Source: a virus. From it: a DNA stretch of 64,000 nt. The notes under the pieces were generated by a model. It saw nothing but the letters and a program-made list of their open reading frames with translations. It did no database searches and was not told the DNA's origin. Position 1 is the first letter of the stretch. Each line of letters opens with the position of its first letter. Where the stretch lies: IMG/VR virus record IMGVR_UViG_3300020469_003050, positions 278,608 to 342,607 of that record. One strand, given 5' to 3'. The translations under genes were made by a program, and so were the position numbers. Below are positions 15,369 through 23,917 of this stretch, in pieces.

Positions 15369-15432
15369 ACTGTGTAGATTGCTTTAGATAGGATCTACAT
15401 TTAAATTAACTTGCTTAATAAAGGAGTAAACA

Positions 15433-15876
15433 ATGACAAACGGACTATCTATTTTTAACCAGTTACGACCTGTAACTGTAGGCTTTGACAACATGTTTGA
15501 CCACTTTGAACGTATGTTCGATGGCGATGTTGCAACATTTCAAACTCAAGTAAACTTCCCACCTTACAATATCGTAAAGACTGGAGATTTCACTTATGAT
15601 GTAGAACTAGCATTAGCTGGATTCTCAAAAGATGATATTACAGTTGACTATGCTGATAACATTTTGACGGTTAAATCTGTTAAGAAAGAAAAATCAGATG
15701 ATGATAAAGACGGTGTTCTTCACAGAGGTATCTCTAAAAGAATGTTCTCTAAAGCATTCACTATTGCAGATGATGTTGAAGTGAAAGGTGCAGAGTTGAA
15801 AGACGGGTTACTGAAAATATCTTTAGAACGTATCGTTCCAGAAGGTAAGAAGCCTCGTAATATCGAAATATCATAA
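15433..15876 (+). CDS. Small heat-shock protein Hsp20 (IbpA type)
   Basis: 147 residues with a complete alpha-crystallin domain: YNIVKTGDFTYDVELALAGF at its start and the ADNILTVKS and LKDGLLKISLER strands. The terminal motif is reduced. It holds unfolding proteins in the infected cell for refolding or proteolysis. Hsp20 is a core gene of marine T4-like phages. AAGGAG precedes the start; a terminator follows. Confidence 0.92.
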   Translation: MTNGLSIFNQLRPVTVGFDNMFDHFERMFDGDVATFQTQVNFPPYNIVKTGDFTYDVELALAGFSKDDITVDYADNILTVKSVKKEKSDDDKDGVLHRGISKRMFSKAFTIADDVEVKGAELKDGLLKISLERIVPEGKKPRNIEIS

Positions 15877-15894
15877 AATATTTCTAATCAAAAT

Positions 15895-15924
15895 AAAAGC
15901 GAGGGATTCGTTCCTCGCTTTTTT
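15895..15924 (+). terminator. Intrinsic terminator of hsp20
   Basis: AAAAGCGAGG / CCTCGCTTTT with an 8-base loop and T6. Confidence 0.9.
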
Positions 15925-15937
15925 ATATAAAAATCAC

Positions 15938-15977
15938 TTGATAAATTCCTTTATAAATGCTATAATACAGATAAATA
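15938..15977 (+). promoter_or_regulatory. Tandem sigma70 and late promoters of clpS
   Basis: TTGATA 15938-15943 and TATAAT 15961-15966 (17-base spacing), followed directly by GATAAATA at 15970-15977. Expression in both phases is likely. Confidence 0.7.
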
Positions 15978-15999
15978 CTATAGACAGTGAGGAAAATAA

Positions 16000-16314
16000 A
16001 TGCACGTACAAAACGATAGTGAAACAGTAGTTGATGCATCTACTAGGACTTCAATAGAACCTCCTAAGAGATATTATATTGTTATGCATAATGATGATTC
16101 AACTCCTATAGATTTTGTAGTAAAGGTGTTAATCGAACTGTATAAACACGAAGACCAAACGGCGGCTGACCTAGCAAATAAAATTCACATAGATGAAAAA
16201 GCTATTGTCGGCATGTTCAATTTAGAAATAGCAGAACAGAAGGTGGAAGAGACTCACGGAACAAGTAGGGCGCATGGTTACCCATTAACGGTAACATTAG
16301 AACAAGCAGATTAA
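16000..16314 (+). CDS. clpS: ClpS N-degron adaptor
   Basis: 104 residues, full length. The N-degron pocket is intact: NDD in VMHNDDSTPIDFV and the His in KIHIDEKAIVG. The family-typical EIAEQKVEETHGTSRAHGYPL follows. ClpS delivers proteins with N-terminal Leu, Phe, Tyr or Trp to ClpA of the host ClpAP protease. Together with phage ClpX it suggests redirection of host proteolysis. No clpA is in the window. Confidence 0.94.
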   Translation: MHVQNDSETVVDASTRTSIEPPKRYYIVMHNDDSTPIDFVVKVLIELYKHEDQTAADLANKIHIDEKAIVGMFNLEIAEQKVEETHGTSRAHGYPLTVTLEQAD

Positions 16315-16328
16315 CCGGAGAACTCCCC

Positions 16329-17036
16329 ATGATTTCCTATAAATTTTTACAATATAACACGGATAACCTCCGCCTCGGATGGCCTATCCTTGAACAGTTA
16401 GCTGGACAAAGCGACTTTTTATTACTACAAAGATTTCCAAAAGATAAACAAAAAGAACTATGCAACATAACTGGCAAAGCATTCTTAGGTGAAAGTGTAA
16501 CGAATAAAAATTTATCACTTGCTATAGGTAGAGCAAATGGTTTAAGTTCAGTTGGAGGTATAGAAACTATAAACTTACCAAGTAGTCAACTAGTACAAGC
16601 AGTTGGTAATGAATGGCAAGGATGTAGTGCCCTAAAAGGTATGTATAATAATAAATTATTAGTTTCAGCATTACCTTGTTATCCCGAATCAATTGGAGAA
16701 TTTCCAATATCAAAGGCAGATAACGAAAAAGATATAAAATTTCTTTTAGAAACATTCAAAGATGAGCCTACTATTATTGCAGGTGATTTTCATTTTAGTC
16801 CAGAAGACAATGCGATAAATGACTTAATAGAAGCAAATGGATTTAAGAGTTATTTGGATGGACATAAGACATTCAAATCCTCAAGCAATGGACAAATGAT
16901 GAATTTAGATAAATTATTATGTAACTTTCCTATTGACATTTCGGATATAATAGTGCATAATACAGATATAGATATACAACAAGGACATTTTCCTATAACG
17001 TATACATTGAGTTGGGAAGCAAACCCAAAAGACTAA
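16329..17036 (+). CDS. Endonuclease/exonuclease/phosphatase-fold protein
   Basis: 235 residues. EEP-superfamily landmarks are AGDFHFSPEDN (for GDFNxxP), LDKLLCN and a terminal GHFPITY (for SDHxP). The usual N-terminal NxxG-metal Glu block is weak. Members cleave phosphodiesters in nucleic acids or lipids. It follows clpS by 14 bases with a GGAG site. Confidence 0.65.
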   Translation: MISYKFLQYNTDNLRLGWPILEQLAGQSDFLLLQRFPKDKQKELCNITGKAFLGESVTNKNLSLAIGRANGLSSVGGIETINLPSSQLVQAVGNEWQGCSALKGMYNNKLLVSALPCYPESIGEFPISKADNEKDIKFLLETFKDEPTIIAGDFHFSPEDNAINDLIEANGFKSYLDGHKTFKSSSNGQMMNLDKLLCNFPIDISDIIVHNTDIDIQQGHFPITYTLSWEANPKD

Positions 17037-17049
17037 TATGAGGACATAA

Positions 17050-17727
17050 ATGAATTTAAAAATCTTACACGAATTAGATAGAATTCTAAAACACAATCCA
17101 AGTTTGCAATCAAATAAACACACACTTTGCCAAGTTGTAAATGGTGTATTTGATATTGAACTAAAGCAAATTGATAATACAGAGGTTCATGCACTAGCAG
17201 AGCAAATTGATAGAGAAGTGTTGTCAAACTATTTTAGTAGAGTTTGGCAACCTGAAACAAAGAAATACAAATATAGCGGTCTTTCAATCATAGATGAAGT
17301 GAATGCAATGAACCCTGATAATGTAGTCGATATTGGTTGTGGTTATAACGAGTTCAAAGGAAAGATTAGTAATCTAGTTGGTATTGATCCGTATAATGAT
17401 AGAGCGGATATTAGTGTACATACATTAGATTATAAACCAGACGTTGAATTTGATGTTGCCATATGTTTAGGTAGTATTAATTTCGGTAGCAGTGATAAGA
17501 TACTTAATGAACTTGAAAATGTAGTAAACATGGTCAAGTCAGGCGGGCTCTTATATTTCAGAGTTAATCCTGGTATTCAACATGATAAACCAGCGGCTAA
17601 ATGGATTAACTTTTATGATTGGGATCCAATCTTCATTTCAAATGCCGCAGAACATCTTAATTGTAACGTATTAACATTACGCCAAGACGAAGGCGATAGA
17701 TTTTATTTTGTTTTACGTAAAAAATAA
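17050..17727 (+). CDS. Class I SAM-dependent methyltransferase
   Basis: 225 residues. Motif I VVDIGCGYNEFKG lies near residue 93 and the motif II acidic end at VGIDPYND; later strands FDVAICLGSINF and LLYFRVNPG complete a Rossmann core. An N-terminal helical domain of about 70 residues precedes it. The substrate is unknown. Confidence 0.8.
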   Translation: MNLKILHELDRILKHNPSLQSNKHTLCQVVNGVFDIELKQIDNTEVHALAEQIDREVLSNYFSRVWQPETKKYKYSGLSIIDEVNAMNPDNVVDIGCGYNEFKGKISNLVGIDPYNDRADISVHTLDYKPDVEFDVAICLGSINFGSSDKILNELENVVNMVKSGGLLYFRVNPGIQHDKPAAKWINFYDWDPIFISNAAEHLNCNVLTLRQDEGDRFYFVLRKK

Positions 17728-17755
17728 GCATATATAATTATATACGAATATAAAT

Positions 17756-17763
17756 GATAAATA
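17756..17763 (+). promoter_or_regulatory. T4-type late promoter of the tct unit
   Basis: GATAAATA about 150 bases before tctC. Confidence 0.6.
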
Positions 17764-17765
17764 AA

Positions 17766-17816
17766 AGTAATACGGAGCCGTATTACTAATACATGTATTG
17801 CAGAGTTGCAACATGT
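17766..17816 (+). promoter_or_regulatory. Hairpin leader upstream of tctC
   Basis: AGTAATACGG-AG-CCGTATTACT (17766-17787) is a perfect ten-base inverted repeat. ACATGT...ACATGT (17791-17816) encloses TGCA...TGCA. Neither is followed by a T run, so they look like 5' messenger stabilisers or a regulator target. A further 70 bases to the ribosome site hold nothing recognised. Confidence 0.45.
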
Positions 17817-17914
17817 CTTATCTCACTTAAATCAAAAACAAGAAATAGGATATGGGTGTAATATGCAATTCCATATACTATTCTTTATAACTAAACTACA
17901 TAAAGGAGAAATAT

Positions 17915-18970
17915 ATGTTTAGAAAATTAGTAATGACAGTTGCATTGACTTTAGGTCTAGCAACATCGGCATTAGCTGATTATACATTGATTGTTCCTCA
18001 GGAGCCTGGTAAAGGTACTTCTGTATGGGGAGAAATCATTGCTAAGAACTTAGAAAAGTTCATCGGTGAACCAGTCGTAGTTCGACATATCCCAGGTGCA
18101 AGAGATATTCCTGGATTCAATAAATTCCACAAAAGCCTACGTTTTGATGACAAAACAATCATGGTTGCACACGGTGGTAACGGTGTATCATACTTACTAG
18201 ATAAAGTTGATTACAATTATTTCGATTATGAACTAATTGGTTCAATGAACAATGATATCGTTCTTGGTAAGCATGAAGGCGCAAGTGAAAAAGAAGACCA
18301 TTGGACAATCGCAGGCGGATCAGGTTTCGAACCAGATGCGGCGGCAGTTGCAATGTTAATCTGTGGACCAACAGGTAATAATTCAGTTGATGATTATCTA
18401 GCATGTTGGAGAGAACGTGTAACTTGGGTTAACGGCGTATCAGGCGGTGAAAAACGTCTTGGTTTTAAAAACGGCGAATTCGATGTAGCACGTGAATCAC
18501 CAGCGGCATGGAAACGTTTCTATGAAGGTATTGAAGGTAATGAACTATGGTTCACACACGGCATCCTAGACTTAGAAAACAATGTACAAATGGCAGATCC
18601 AAACTTCCCTAACACACAGTTTGAGGATGTATACGAGTCACTATGGGGCGAAAGACCATCAGGTGATTTATATCAAGCATATAAACTAACTCGTAACTGG
18701 CGTGATGCTATTCAAAAATCACTTTGGATGAACAAAGGTAACCCAAATGCGGCAAAAGTTAAAGCGGCTGTAACTGAAATGATTAATGATCCAGTTGCAA
18801 GTGCAGAGATTTATGCTAAGACTGGTGTTTACCCTTGGATTCAAGATGGACCAGCTTTATTGGCGGCTTTGAAATCTTTAATTACAGAGAAAGCACTTAA
18901 AGATGCGGTTCGTTGGAACCAAGAAGCATATGGCTTCCCATCAATCTATAAGCCTGAACTTTTAAACTAA
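17915..18970 (+). CDS. tctC: Tripartite tricarboxylate transporter solute-binding protein (TctC type)
   Basis: 351 residues with a clear signal peptide (ATSALA cut near residue 21). The mature start YTLIVPQEPGKGTSVWGEIIAKNLEKF corresponds to the Bug/TctC first domain. It captures a carboxylate in the periplasm and hands it to the membrane part TctA, encoded ten bases downstream. It is slightly longer than typical Bug proteins, and the ligand cannot be read from sequence. AAGGAG precedes the start. Confidence 0.83.
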   Translation: MFRKLVMTVALTLGLATSALADYTLIVPQEPGKGTSVWGEIIAKNLEKFIGEPVVVRHIPGARDIPGFNKFHKSLRFDDKTIMVAHGGNGVSYLLDKVDYNYFDYELIGSMNNDIVLGKHEGASEKEDHWTIAGGSGFEPDAAAVAMLICGPTGNNSVDDYLACWRERVTWVNGVSGGEKRLGFKNGEFDVARESPAAWKRFYEGIEGNELWFTHGILDLENNVQMADPNFPNTQFEDVYESLWGERPSGDLYQAYKLTRNWRDAIQKSLWMNKGNPNAAKVKAAVTEMINDPVASAEIYAKTGVYPWIQDGPALLAALKSLITEKALKDAVRWNQEAYGFPSIYKPELLN

Positions 18971-18980
18971 GGATATAGCT

Positions 18981-20489
18981 ATGGATTATGTTATCTGGGC
19001 ATTAATTGGCACCTGTTATGGAATGCTAGTTGGTATTATACCTATCGCAGGTGTAACTACCGCCCTGATAACTGTCTTTAGCATGGGAGCATACTTTATG
19101 GCCGACCCCTATTTGGGGTTGGTCTTTTTAACGGCTATCGTGGCAAGTTGTGCCAGTGCAGATAGTTACACAAGTATTCTTACTGGTATTCCAGGCGCAA
19201 GTACAACTGCGGCATGTGTTATTGATGGTTATCCTATGGCGAAGAAAGGCCAAGCGGCCAGGGCAATGGGAATTGCTATCGCAGATTCAACATTTAATGG
19301 TGTAGTATTTGCGGCTCTAACCTTTTTCTTACTTCCTTATTATGGGAAAGTAATTGTATTATTTGGTCGTCCAGAATTTCTGGGCTTCATGTTGATGGCA
19401 CTTGCATGTGTAGGTTTCGTTGCAAGTAAGAATGTTTTCTTAAGTATCTGTGCAATCATATTTGGATTATGTGTGGGTATGGTAGGAGAAGATGTTGTAA
19501 GTAATCCTAGATTAACATTTGGTTGGGAATATTTACAAAACGGAATAGGCATGGTTGTTCTATTATCAGGTCTGTTTGGTGTTCCAGAATTATTAGATGG
19601 ATTTAGAAGAAAACTAAAATCAGCGGCACCTCCAATGGAAGGAAGTTATTGGGAAGGGCTAAAAGAAGGTTTTGGTGATGTTCGAAAGAATTGGAAAGAT
19701 ATGATGCGTGGTGGTCTAATTGGTTTTGTTACTGGTTTGTTACCAGGTGTAGGAGGCGCAGTAGGTGACTTCTTAGCATACGGTGCCACAAAAGCCGCAC
19801 ATAAAGATAAAGACCAAGAAGTACCTTTTGGATCAGGGAATCCAGTAGGGTTATTAGGCTGTGAAGGAGCCAACAACGCACAGAAAGTATCTAGTATGAT
19901 ACCTGCTTGTTTGTTTGGTATTCCAGCGGCGCCATTTGCGGCTATGGTTATGGCAATCTGTATGTATTTTGGTATGGAAATCGGTACACCTAGTTTACTA
20001 GATGATATTCAATTTACAAATAGTTTAGCATTTGGATATATCTTTGGAACTATTGGTGTAGCACTATTAAGTATATTCTTATACAAATGGATTCTTAAAG
20101 TACTAGAAGTTCCTTTCTGGATTTACGCAACATTTATTTTAGCAGTAATTGTTTATGCTAATATGCAATACACAGGTGGTTGGGAAGACCTAGCCTTACT
20201 GGCTATATTAAGTGCTATTGGTGTTGTATGTAAAATATACAATATTAGTAGACCAGCTATTCTTGTTGCATATGTTGTAGCATTTAAAATTGATGAGTAT
20301 TTTTGGGGAACATTACAGTTGTATGGTTACAAACAATGGAAACCAGGGTTAACTTCAATGTCAGATTTTAGATGGTTTGACTTATTCAACATTTATAATC
20401 ACCCTATCTTTCTTGTGTGTATTCTTATAGCTTTAGGAATATTCATAAATAGTCTTGTAAGAAAAGATAAAGGACTCGATTATACATGA
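18981..20489 (+). CDS. tctA: Tripartite tricarboxylate transporter large membrane subunit TctA
   Basis: 502 residues, the normal TctA length, with about twelve membrane segments. Family blocks GIIPIAGVTTALI, YTSILTGIPGAST and the second-repeat GLLPGVGGAVGDFLAYG are visible. It is the permease channel for citrate-like or other carboxylates. The small subunit TctB expected beside it is absent; the next gene is an oxygenase. Host TctB or a TctB-free mode would be needed. Confidence 0.9.
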   Translation: MDYVIWALIGTCYGMLVGIIPIAGVTTALITVFSMGAYFMADPYLGLVFLTAIVASCASADSYTSILTGIPGASTTAACVIDGYPMAKKGQAARAMGIAIADSTFNGVVFAALTFFLLPYYGKVIVLFGRPEFLGFMLMALACVGFVASKNVFLSICAIIFGLCVGMVGEDVVSNPRLTFGWEYLQNGIGMVVLLSGLFGVPELLDGFRRKLKSAAPPMEGSYWEGLKEGFGDVRKNWKDMMRGGLIGFVTGLLPGVGGAVGDFLAYGATKAAHKDKDQEVPFGSGNPVGLLGCEGANNAQKVSSMIPACLFGIPAAPFAAMVMAICMYFGMEIGTPSLLDDIQFTNSLAFGYIFGTIGVALLSIFLYKWILKVLEVPFWIYATFILAVIVYANMQYTGGWEDLALLAILSAIGVVCKIYNISRPAILVAYVVAFKIDEYFWGTLQLYGYKQWKPGLTSMSDFRWFDLFNIYNHPIFLVCILIALGIFINSLVRKDKGLDYT

Positions 20490-21232
20490 TACACAAAACA
20501 AATTGGTCTAAGACCTTAAAAGACCCGTCTGAATTCGAATCGAATTGGGATTGGACAGTAGCACATAGCGAATATCATTTTGACGATAACAAAGTTGATA
20601 AAGAAGGTGAATGGTTTAAGGTTTTAGGCCGATTTGATAATCCAGATTTGTGGAAAGAAGATAGAGATAAATTAGTTGAGCAATCAACAAAAGCAATTAA
20701 TTGGGAAACTCGTAAATTCTACGGAGATAGAGAAGACGAGTCCCCAATGTTGAAACAAGAAGAACATGATATTGCACAAGGTGGTGGGGACCCTAAAAAA
20801 CTTATGCTTACAAATATGAAAGATGAGTTAGAAGATTATCCAATGCTTGTTAAAATGAAAGAACACTTTGGAGTAATAGGCGGAAAAGACGAATTAAAAT
20901 ACCGGGCCCATGTACAGTTAACAGGTCAAATGTTTAATTTACATATTGATAAACTATGGGATAGATGTATCGATGATCCAGAACAAGTATGTCGTATTAC
21001 ATTTTTCTTAGATGATTGGAAACCAGGACAGTTTTATATGTATGGAAATTGTATCTACGAAAGATGGAAAGCTGGTGAGGCTCATATTTTTGATTGGGCT
21101 AACGCACCACATGCCACTGCAAACGCAAGTAATTTTCCTAGACCAAGTATTCAGATTACAGGATTAAAATCTGAAAAGACTAGAGAAATCATTGCTAACG
21201 GATCACGTGATACAGTATGGACACTAGAGTAA
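20486..21232 (+). CDS. 2OG-Fe(II) / aspartyl-hydroxylase-like oxygenase
   Basis: 248 residues. In the C-terminal half, NLHID (HxD), RITFFLDDWKPGQFYMYGN, a distal His in NAPHATAN and Arg in FPRPSIQITG fit the double-stranded beta-helix iron site. The N-terminal 120 residues are charged and unassigned. It overlaps tctA by four bases, so it shares its transcript. Confidence 0.7.
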   Translation: MIHKTNWSKTLKDPSEFESNWDWTVAHSEYHFDDNKVDKEGEWFKVLGRFDNPDLWKEDRDKLVEQSTKAINWETRKFYGDREDESPMLKQEEHDIAQGGGDPKKLMLTNMKDELEDYPMLVKMKEHFGVIGGKDELKYRAHVQLTGQMFNLHIDKLWDRCIDDPEQVCRITFFLDDWKPGQFYMYGNCIYERWKAGEAHIFDWANAPHATANASNFPRPSIQITGLKSEKTREIIANGSRDTVWTLE

Positions 21233-21417
21233 GAAGCCTTGTTAAAACTGTATCTTGGAGATTAACAGGAACTCTTTGTACATTTTTAATCAGTTATGCA
21301 ATACTACGTGATTTAACTATCAGTGGTTCTATTGCAGTAATTCAATTAACAGCCAACACAGTTGCATTCTATATACATGAACGTATATGGAACCTAGTAA
21401 AATGGGGTAAACGTTGA
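21217..21417 (+). CDS. DUF2061 membrane protein
   Basis: 66 residues with two membrane helices. The family hallmarks RSLVKTVSWRLTGT at the start and YIHERIWNLVKWG at the end are complete. DUF2061 proteins are common beside sulphur-assimilation kinases in marine bacteria and phages; their function is unknown. A second copy is at 41551. Confidence 0.88.
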   Translation: MDTRVRSLVKTVSWRLTGTLCTFLISYAILRDLTISGSIAVIQLTANTVAFYIHERIWNLVKWGKR

Positions 21418-22055
21418 AACCAATATTAACAATAATGACAGGTCCACAAGGAAGTGGTAATCATTTATTCAGTAAAGTATTAGGACAAAATAAAAATATA
21501 TTTGTATGGCCGAATCTACAAGAAAAATATTGGGAAGGACATGATTTAGAACCCTTTGCAGAATGCTGGAAAGACCCATCAAAACTAAAAGATTTTGATT
21601 GGAGACAAAGCAATTATTTCATCACAAGTATCAGTTGTCCTTATTTTGATGATGGAGTAGAAACTATACCACAATATAATGAGTTTATAAATATAGCGAA
21701 GAAATTTGCTGATATTCAATTTCTTATACTTGGTAGAGATAGAAACATTATGAAATTGCAACAAGAACGTGTAAGAGGAAAACATACTACTCCTGAATTT
21801 ATGACACAAATAGATAGTATAATTTTTAATTTTAGGACTATCTTTGCAAGCCAAGAAATGTTATACTTATATAAGTTAAATTATCTACAGTGGTTAGAAA
21901 AAGAATTAGGATTGTATCCAATAGAAATAACATTAGACGATATTAAATTATTAGATGTATTACGTAAAGATGCAAATGAAAAATACATATCACAAACAGA
22001 GTCAGAACTAGACGAAGTAATAAAATTAGCAAGTAGTCGGAAAGGGGCAATATGA
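21414..22055 (+). CDS. Sulfotransferase-like P-loop protein
   Basis: 213 residues. The N-terminal TIMTGPQGSGNHLFSKVL resembles the PAPS-binding loop of sulfotransferases in marine phages. It overlaps an APS-kinase-like gene by four bases, which supports a role in sulphate-group transfer. A generic P-loop kinase is the alternative. Confidence 0.55.
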   Translation: MKPILTIMTGPQGSGNHLFSKVLGQNKNIFVWPNLQEKYWEGHDLEPFAECWKDPSKLKDFDWRQSNYFITSISCPYFDDGVETIPQYNEFINIAKKFADIQFLILGRDRNIMKLQQERVRGKHTTPEFMTQIDSIIFNFRTIFASQEMLYLYKLNYLQWLEKELGLYPIEITLDDIKLLDVLRKDANEKYISQTESELDEVIKLASSRKGAI

Positions 22056-22543
22056 AAATTTTAATATTTGGTTTACCAGGAAGTGGCAAGAGTACTCTTG
22101 CTGAACCATTAGCAAAACTTCTTGGAGGGTTTCATGTCAACGCAGATAAAGTACGAGAAAAATATGAAGGACATGATATGAGTAAATGGGACTTTAGTCC
22201 TGAAGGACGTATGAGACAAGCACAAAGAATGAAATTCATTAGTGATGGTGTAGTTATGGCTGGCAAAATTGCGGTTGCTGACTTTGTTTGCCCCACACAA
22301 AAAGCAAGAAAAGAATTTGGTGCAGACTTTACAGTGTGGATGGATACTATTGAAGAAGGTAGATACGAAGATACAAACAAAATGTTTGAAAAGCCTAGTG
22401 CCTATGAAAGAGATTATCATGTCGCAAAATGGTTTGATGATACTCATGTACAGTTAGTACCTATCGTAGAAAGATATATGAAGAAAACATCAACAACACC
22501 TGTAGGATACAGTGCATGGAGATTAGATAATGACGATATTTAA
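22052..22543 (+). CDS. Adenylylsulfate-kinase-like protein (CysC type)
   Basis: 163 residues. Walker A GLPGSGKST, then NADKVREKY as in the APS-binding NADxxR block, and VADFVCPTQKARKEF as in CysC. It would phosphorylate APS to PAPS. It lies between the sulfotransferase-like and nucleotidyltransferase-like genes with overlapping ends, and behind DUF2061. Confidence 0.78.
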   Translation: MKILIFGLPGSGKSTLAEPLAKLLGGFHVNADKVREKYEGHDMSKWDFSPEGRMRQAQRMKFISDGVVMAGKIAVADFVCPTQKARKEFGADFTVWMDTIEEGRYEDTNKMFEKPSAYERDYHVAKWFDDTHVQLVPIVERYMKKTSTTPVGYSAWRLDNDDI

Positions 22544-22940
22544 TACATTTAAACCCACAACACAAATGCTAGGTAGATGGCAACCCTGGCATGATGGACA
22601 TACTGAATTATTTAAACGTGCATTAGCAGAAACAGGGCAAGTTTGTATTCAGATTAGAACTGTGCCACAACAAGAAGATGCAAGTGGAGGGCGTACAGTA
22701 GTACAAGATGATAATCCTTTTATTGCTACAGATGTAGAAGAAAACATTAAGAAAGAATTAGAAAAAGTAGGATATACATATGGGCATGAGTATATCATAA
22801 TGAGAGTGCCTAATATAGTAGATATTAGCTATGGAAGAGGCGTAGGTTATACGTTCACAGAACATGACTTAGGAAAAGAGATACATAGTATTAGTGCTAC
22901 AAAAATACGAGCAGAAATGCGAAAGGAAGGCAAATTATAA
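22530..22940 (+). CDS. HxGH nucleotidyltransferase
   Basis: 136 residues. GRWQPWHDGH near the start carries the adenylyl/cytidylyltransferase HxGH signature and ISATKIR near the end is the second nucleotide block. The size fits nicotinamide-nucleotide adenylyltransferase-like or a minimal ATP-sulfurylase-like fold. Its position next to the APS kinase hints at the second, but HxGH alone cannot decide. Confidence 0.7.
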   Translation: MTIFNTFKPTTQMLGRWQPWHDGHTELFKRALAETGQVCIQIRTVPQQEDASGGRTVVQDDNPFIATDVEENIKKELEKVGYTYGHEYIIMRVPNIVDISYGRGVGYTFTEHDLGKEIHSISATKIRAEMRKEGKL

Positions 22941-22941
22941 A

Positions 22942-22970
22942 TTGACTTTATAATTTGAATTTGTTATAAT
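22942..22970 (+). promoter_or_regulatory. sigma70-type promoter
   Basis: TTGACT 22942-22947 and TATAAT 22965-22970, spacing 17. The -10 overlaps the apparent ATG of the next gene, see the findings. Confidence 0.65.
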
Positions 22971-23193
22971 GAACATAGTATATATTAAATACGCAAGTGC
23001 AATCTTAATATTAGTTGCCATGGTTTTACATGTTGCAGGTATTACACCATGGAATAGTATCATACAAATGATAGGAGCAAGTGGTTGGATATATGTGGGC
23101 TATAAATGGAATGAAAAAGCAATTATATTAAATTTCTTACCACAGTTTGCAATCATAATACCAATGCTAATATGGATTTATTGGATTAGTTAA
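22969..23193 (+). CDS. Small membrane protein, 74 aa
   Basis: Two hydrophobic segments (about residues 8-25 and 55-73) around an aromatic middle (GASGWIYVGYKWNEKA). The first ATG overlaps a promoter -10. Transcripts from that promoter would need a later start such as ATG 23020; transcripts reading through from upstream could use 22969. Confidence 0.5.
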   Translation: MNIVYIKYASAILILVAMVLHVAGITPWNSIIQMIGASGWIYVGYKWNEKAIILNFLPQFAIIIPMLIWIYWIS

Positions 23194-23203
23194 GGAAAAT
23201 AAA

Positions 23204-23917
23204 ATGACAGTAGGTGTAATCTCCGCAATCCCAGAAGAATATTCAAAGTTAAGGTGGGATAGTGAACCAAGAACTGAAACGATTATCAATAAGATTTTTC
23301 AATTCGGTACAATGAATGATGTAAAAGTTATTGCCGCAGAATGCGGTATTGGTAAAGTTAATGCAAGTATGACAACTTCATTGCTTTTAGGACATTTCGG
23401 ATGTGATAGTATCATATTCTCAGGTGTAGCAGGAGGGTTAAATCCAAAATATAACATTGGTGATGTATTAGTTGCAGAACAACTTATTCAGCATGATTAT
23501 GGTGCAATAGTAAATGGTCAAGTAATTAGTGCTATACCGGGTAGTTTCCCAGGCATGGTAGATGAGAACGAAGATGTATCATATAAAATGTCATTAGACA
23601 TGCGTGAAGCAATCAAAAGAAATGTAGACGATGATATAAAGTTTGGTAGAATTTTAACAGGTGATACATACCTTGCTTGTTCTAAAACAAGAGAAATGTT
23701 TCATAAACAATTTAAAGCAGATGCAATAGAAATGGAAGGAGGAGCAATCGCTCAAGTGTGTTGTAATTGGCATAAACCATTTGTTGTTATACGTGTATTA
23801 AGTGATTTATCAGGAAATGATTCGCATTTCGATTTTAATGAATTTGTTGACGAAAGTTCAGCAAAGTCGGCAATAGTTGTAAATAGACTATTACCGGTAT
23901 TGGACGCATGGGCATGA
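23204..23917 (+). CDS. mtnN: 5'-methylthioadenosine/S-adenosylhomocysteine nucleosidase
   Basis: 237 residues, full length. Active-site features are AIPEE near residue 11, the phosphorylase-like FSGVAGGLNPKYNIGDV, AIEMEGGAIAQV and the catalytic Asp in RVLSDLSG. It cleaves adenine from MTA and SAH, removing inhibitors of the many SAM-dependent enzymes encoded by this phage and returning purine to salvage. Confidence 0.92.
   Translation: MTVGVISAIPEEYSKLRWDSEPRTETIINKIFQFGTMNDVKVIAAECGIGKVNASMTTSLLLGHFGCDSIIFSGVAGGLNPKYNIGDVLVAEQLIQHDYGAIVNGQVISAIPGSFPGMVDENEDVSYKMSLDMREAIKRNVDDDIKFGRILTGDTYLACSKTREMFHKQFKADAIEMEGGAIAQVCCNWHKPFVVIRVLSDLSGNDSHFDFNEFVDESSAKSAIVVNRLLPVLDAWA

Noticed and set aside
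22109-22447. Two overlapping minus-strand frames and a 62-residue plus frame within the APS-kinase-like gene
   Set aside because: The sense frame carries the kinase motifs; the others have no support from ribosome sites or context.
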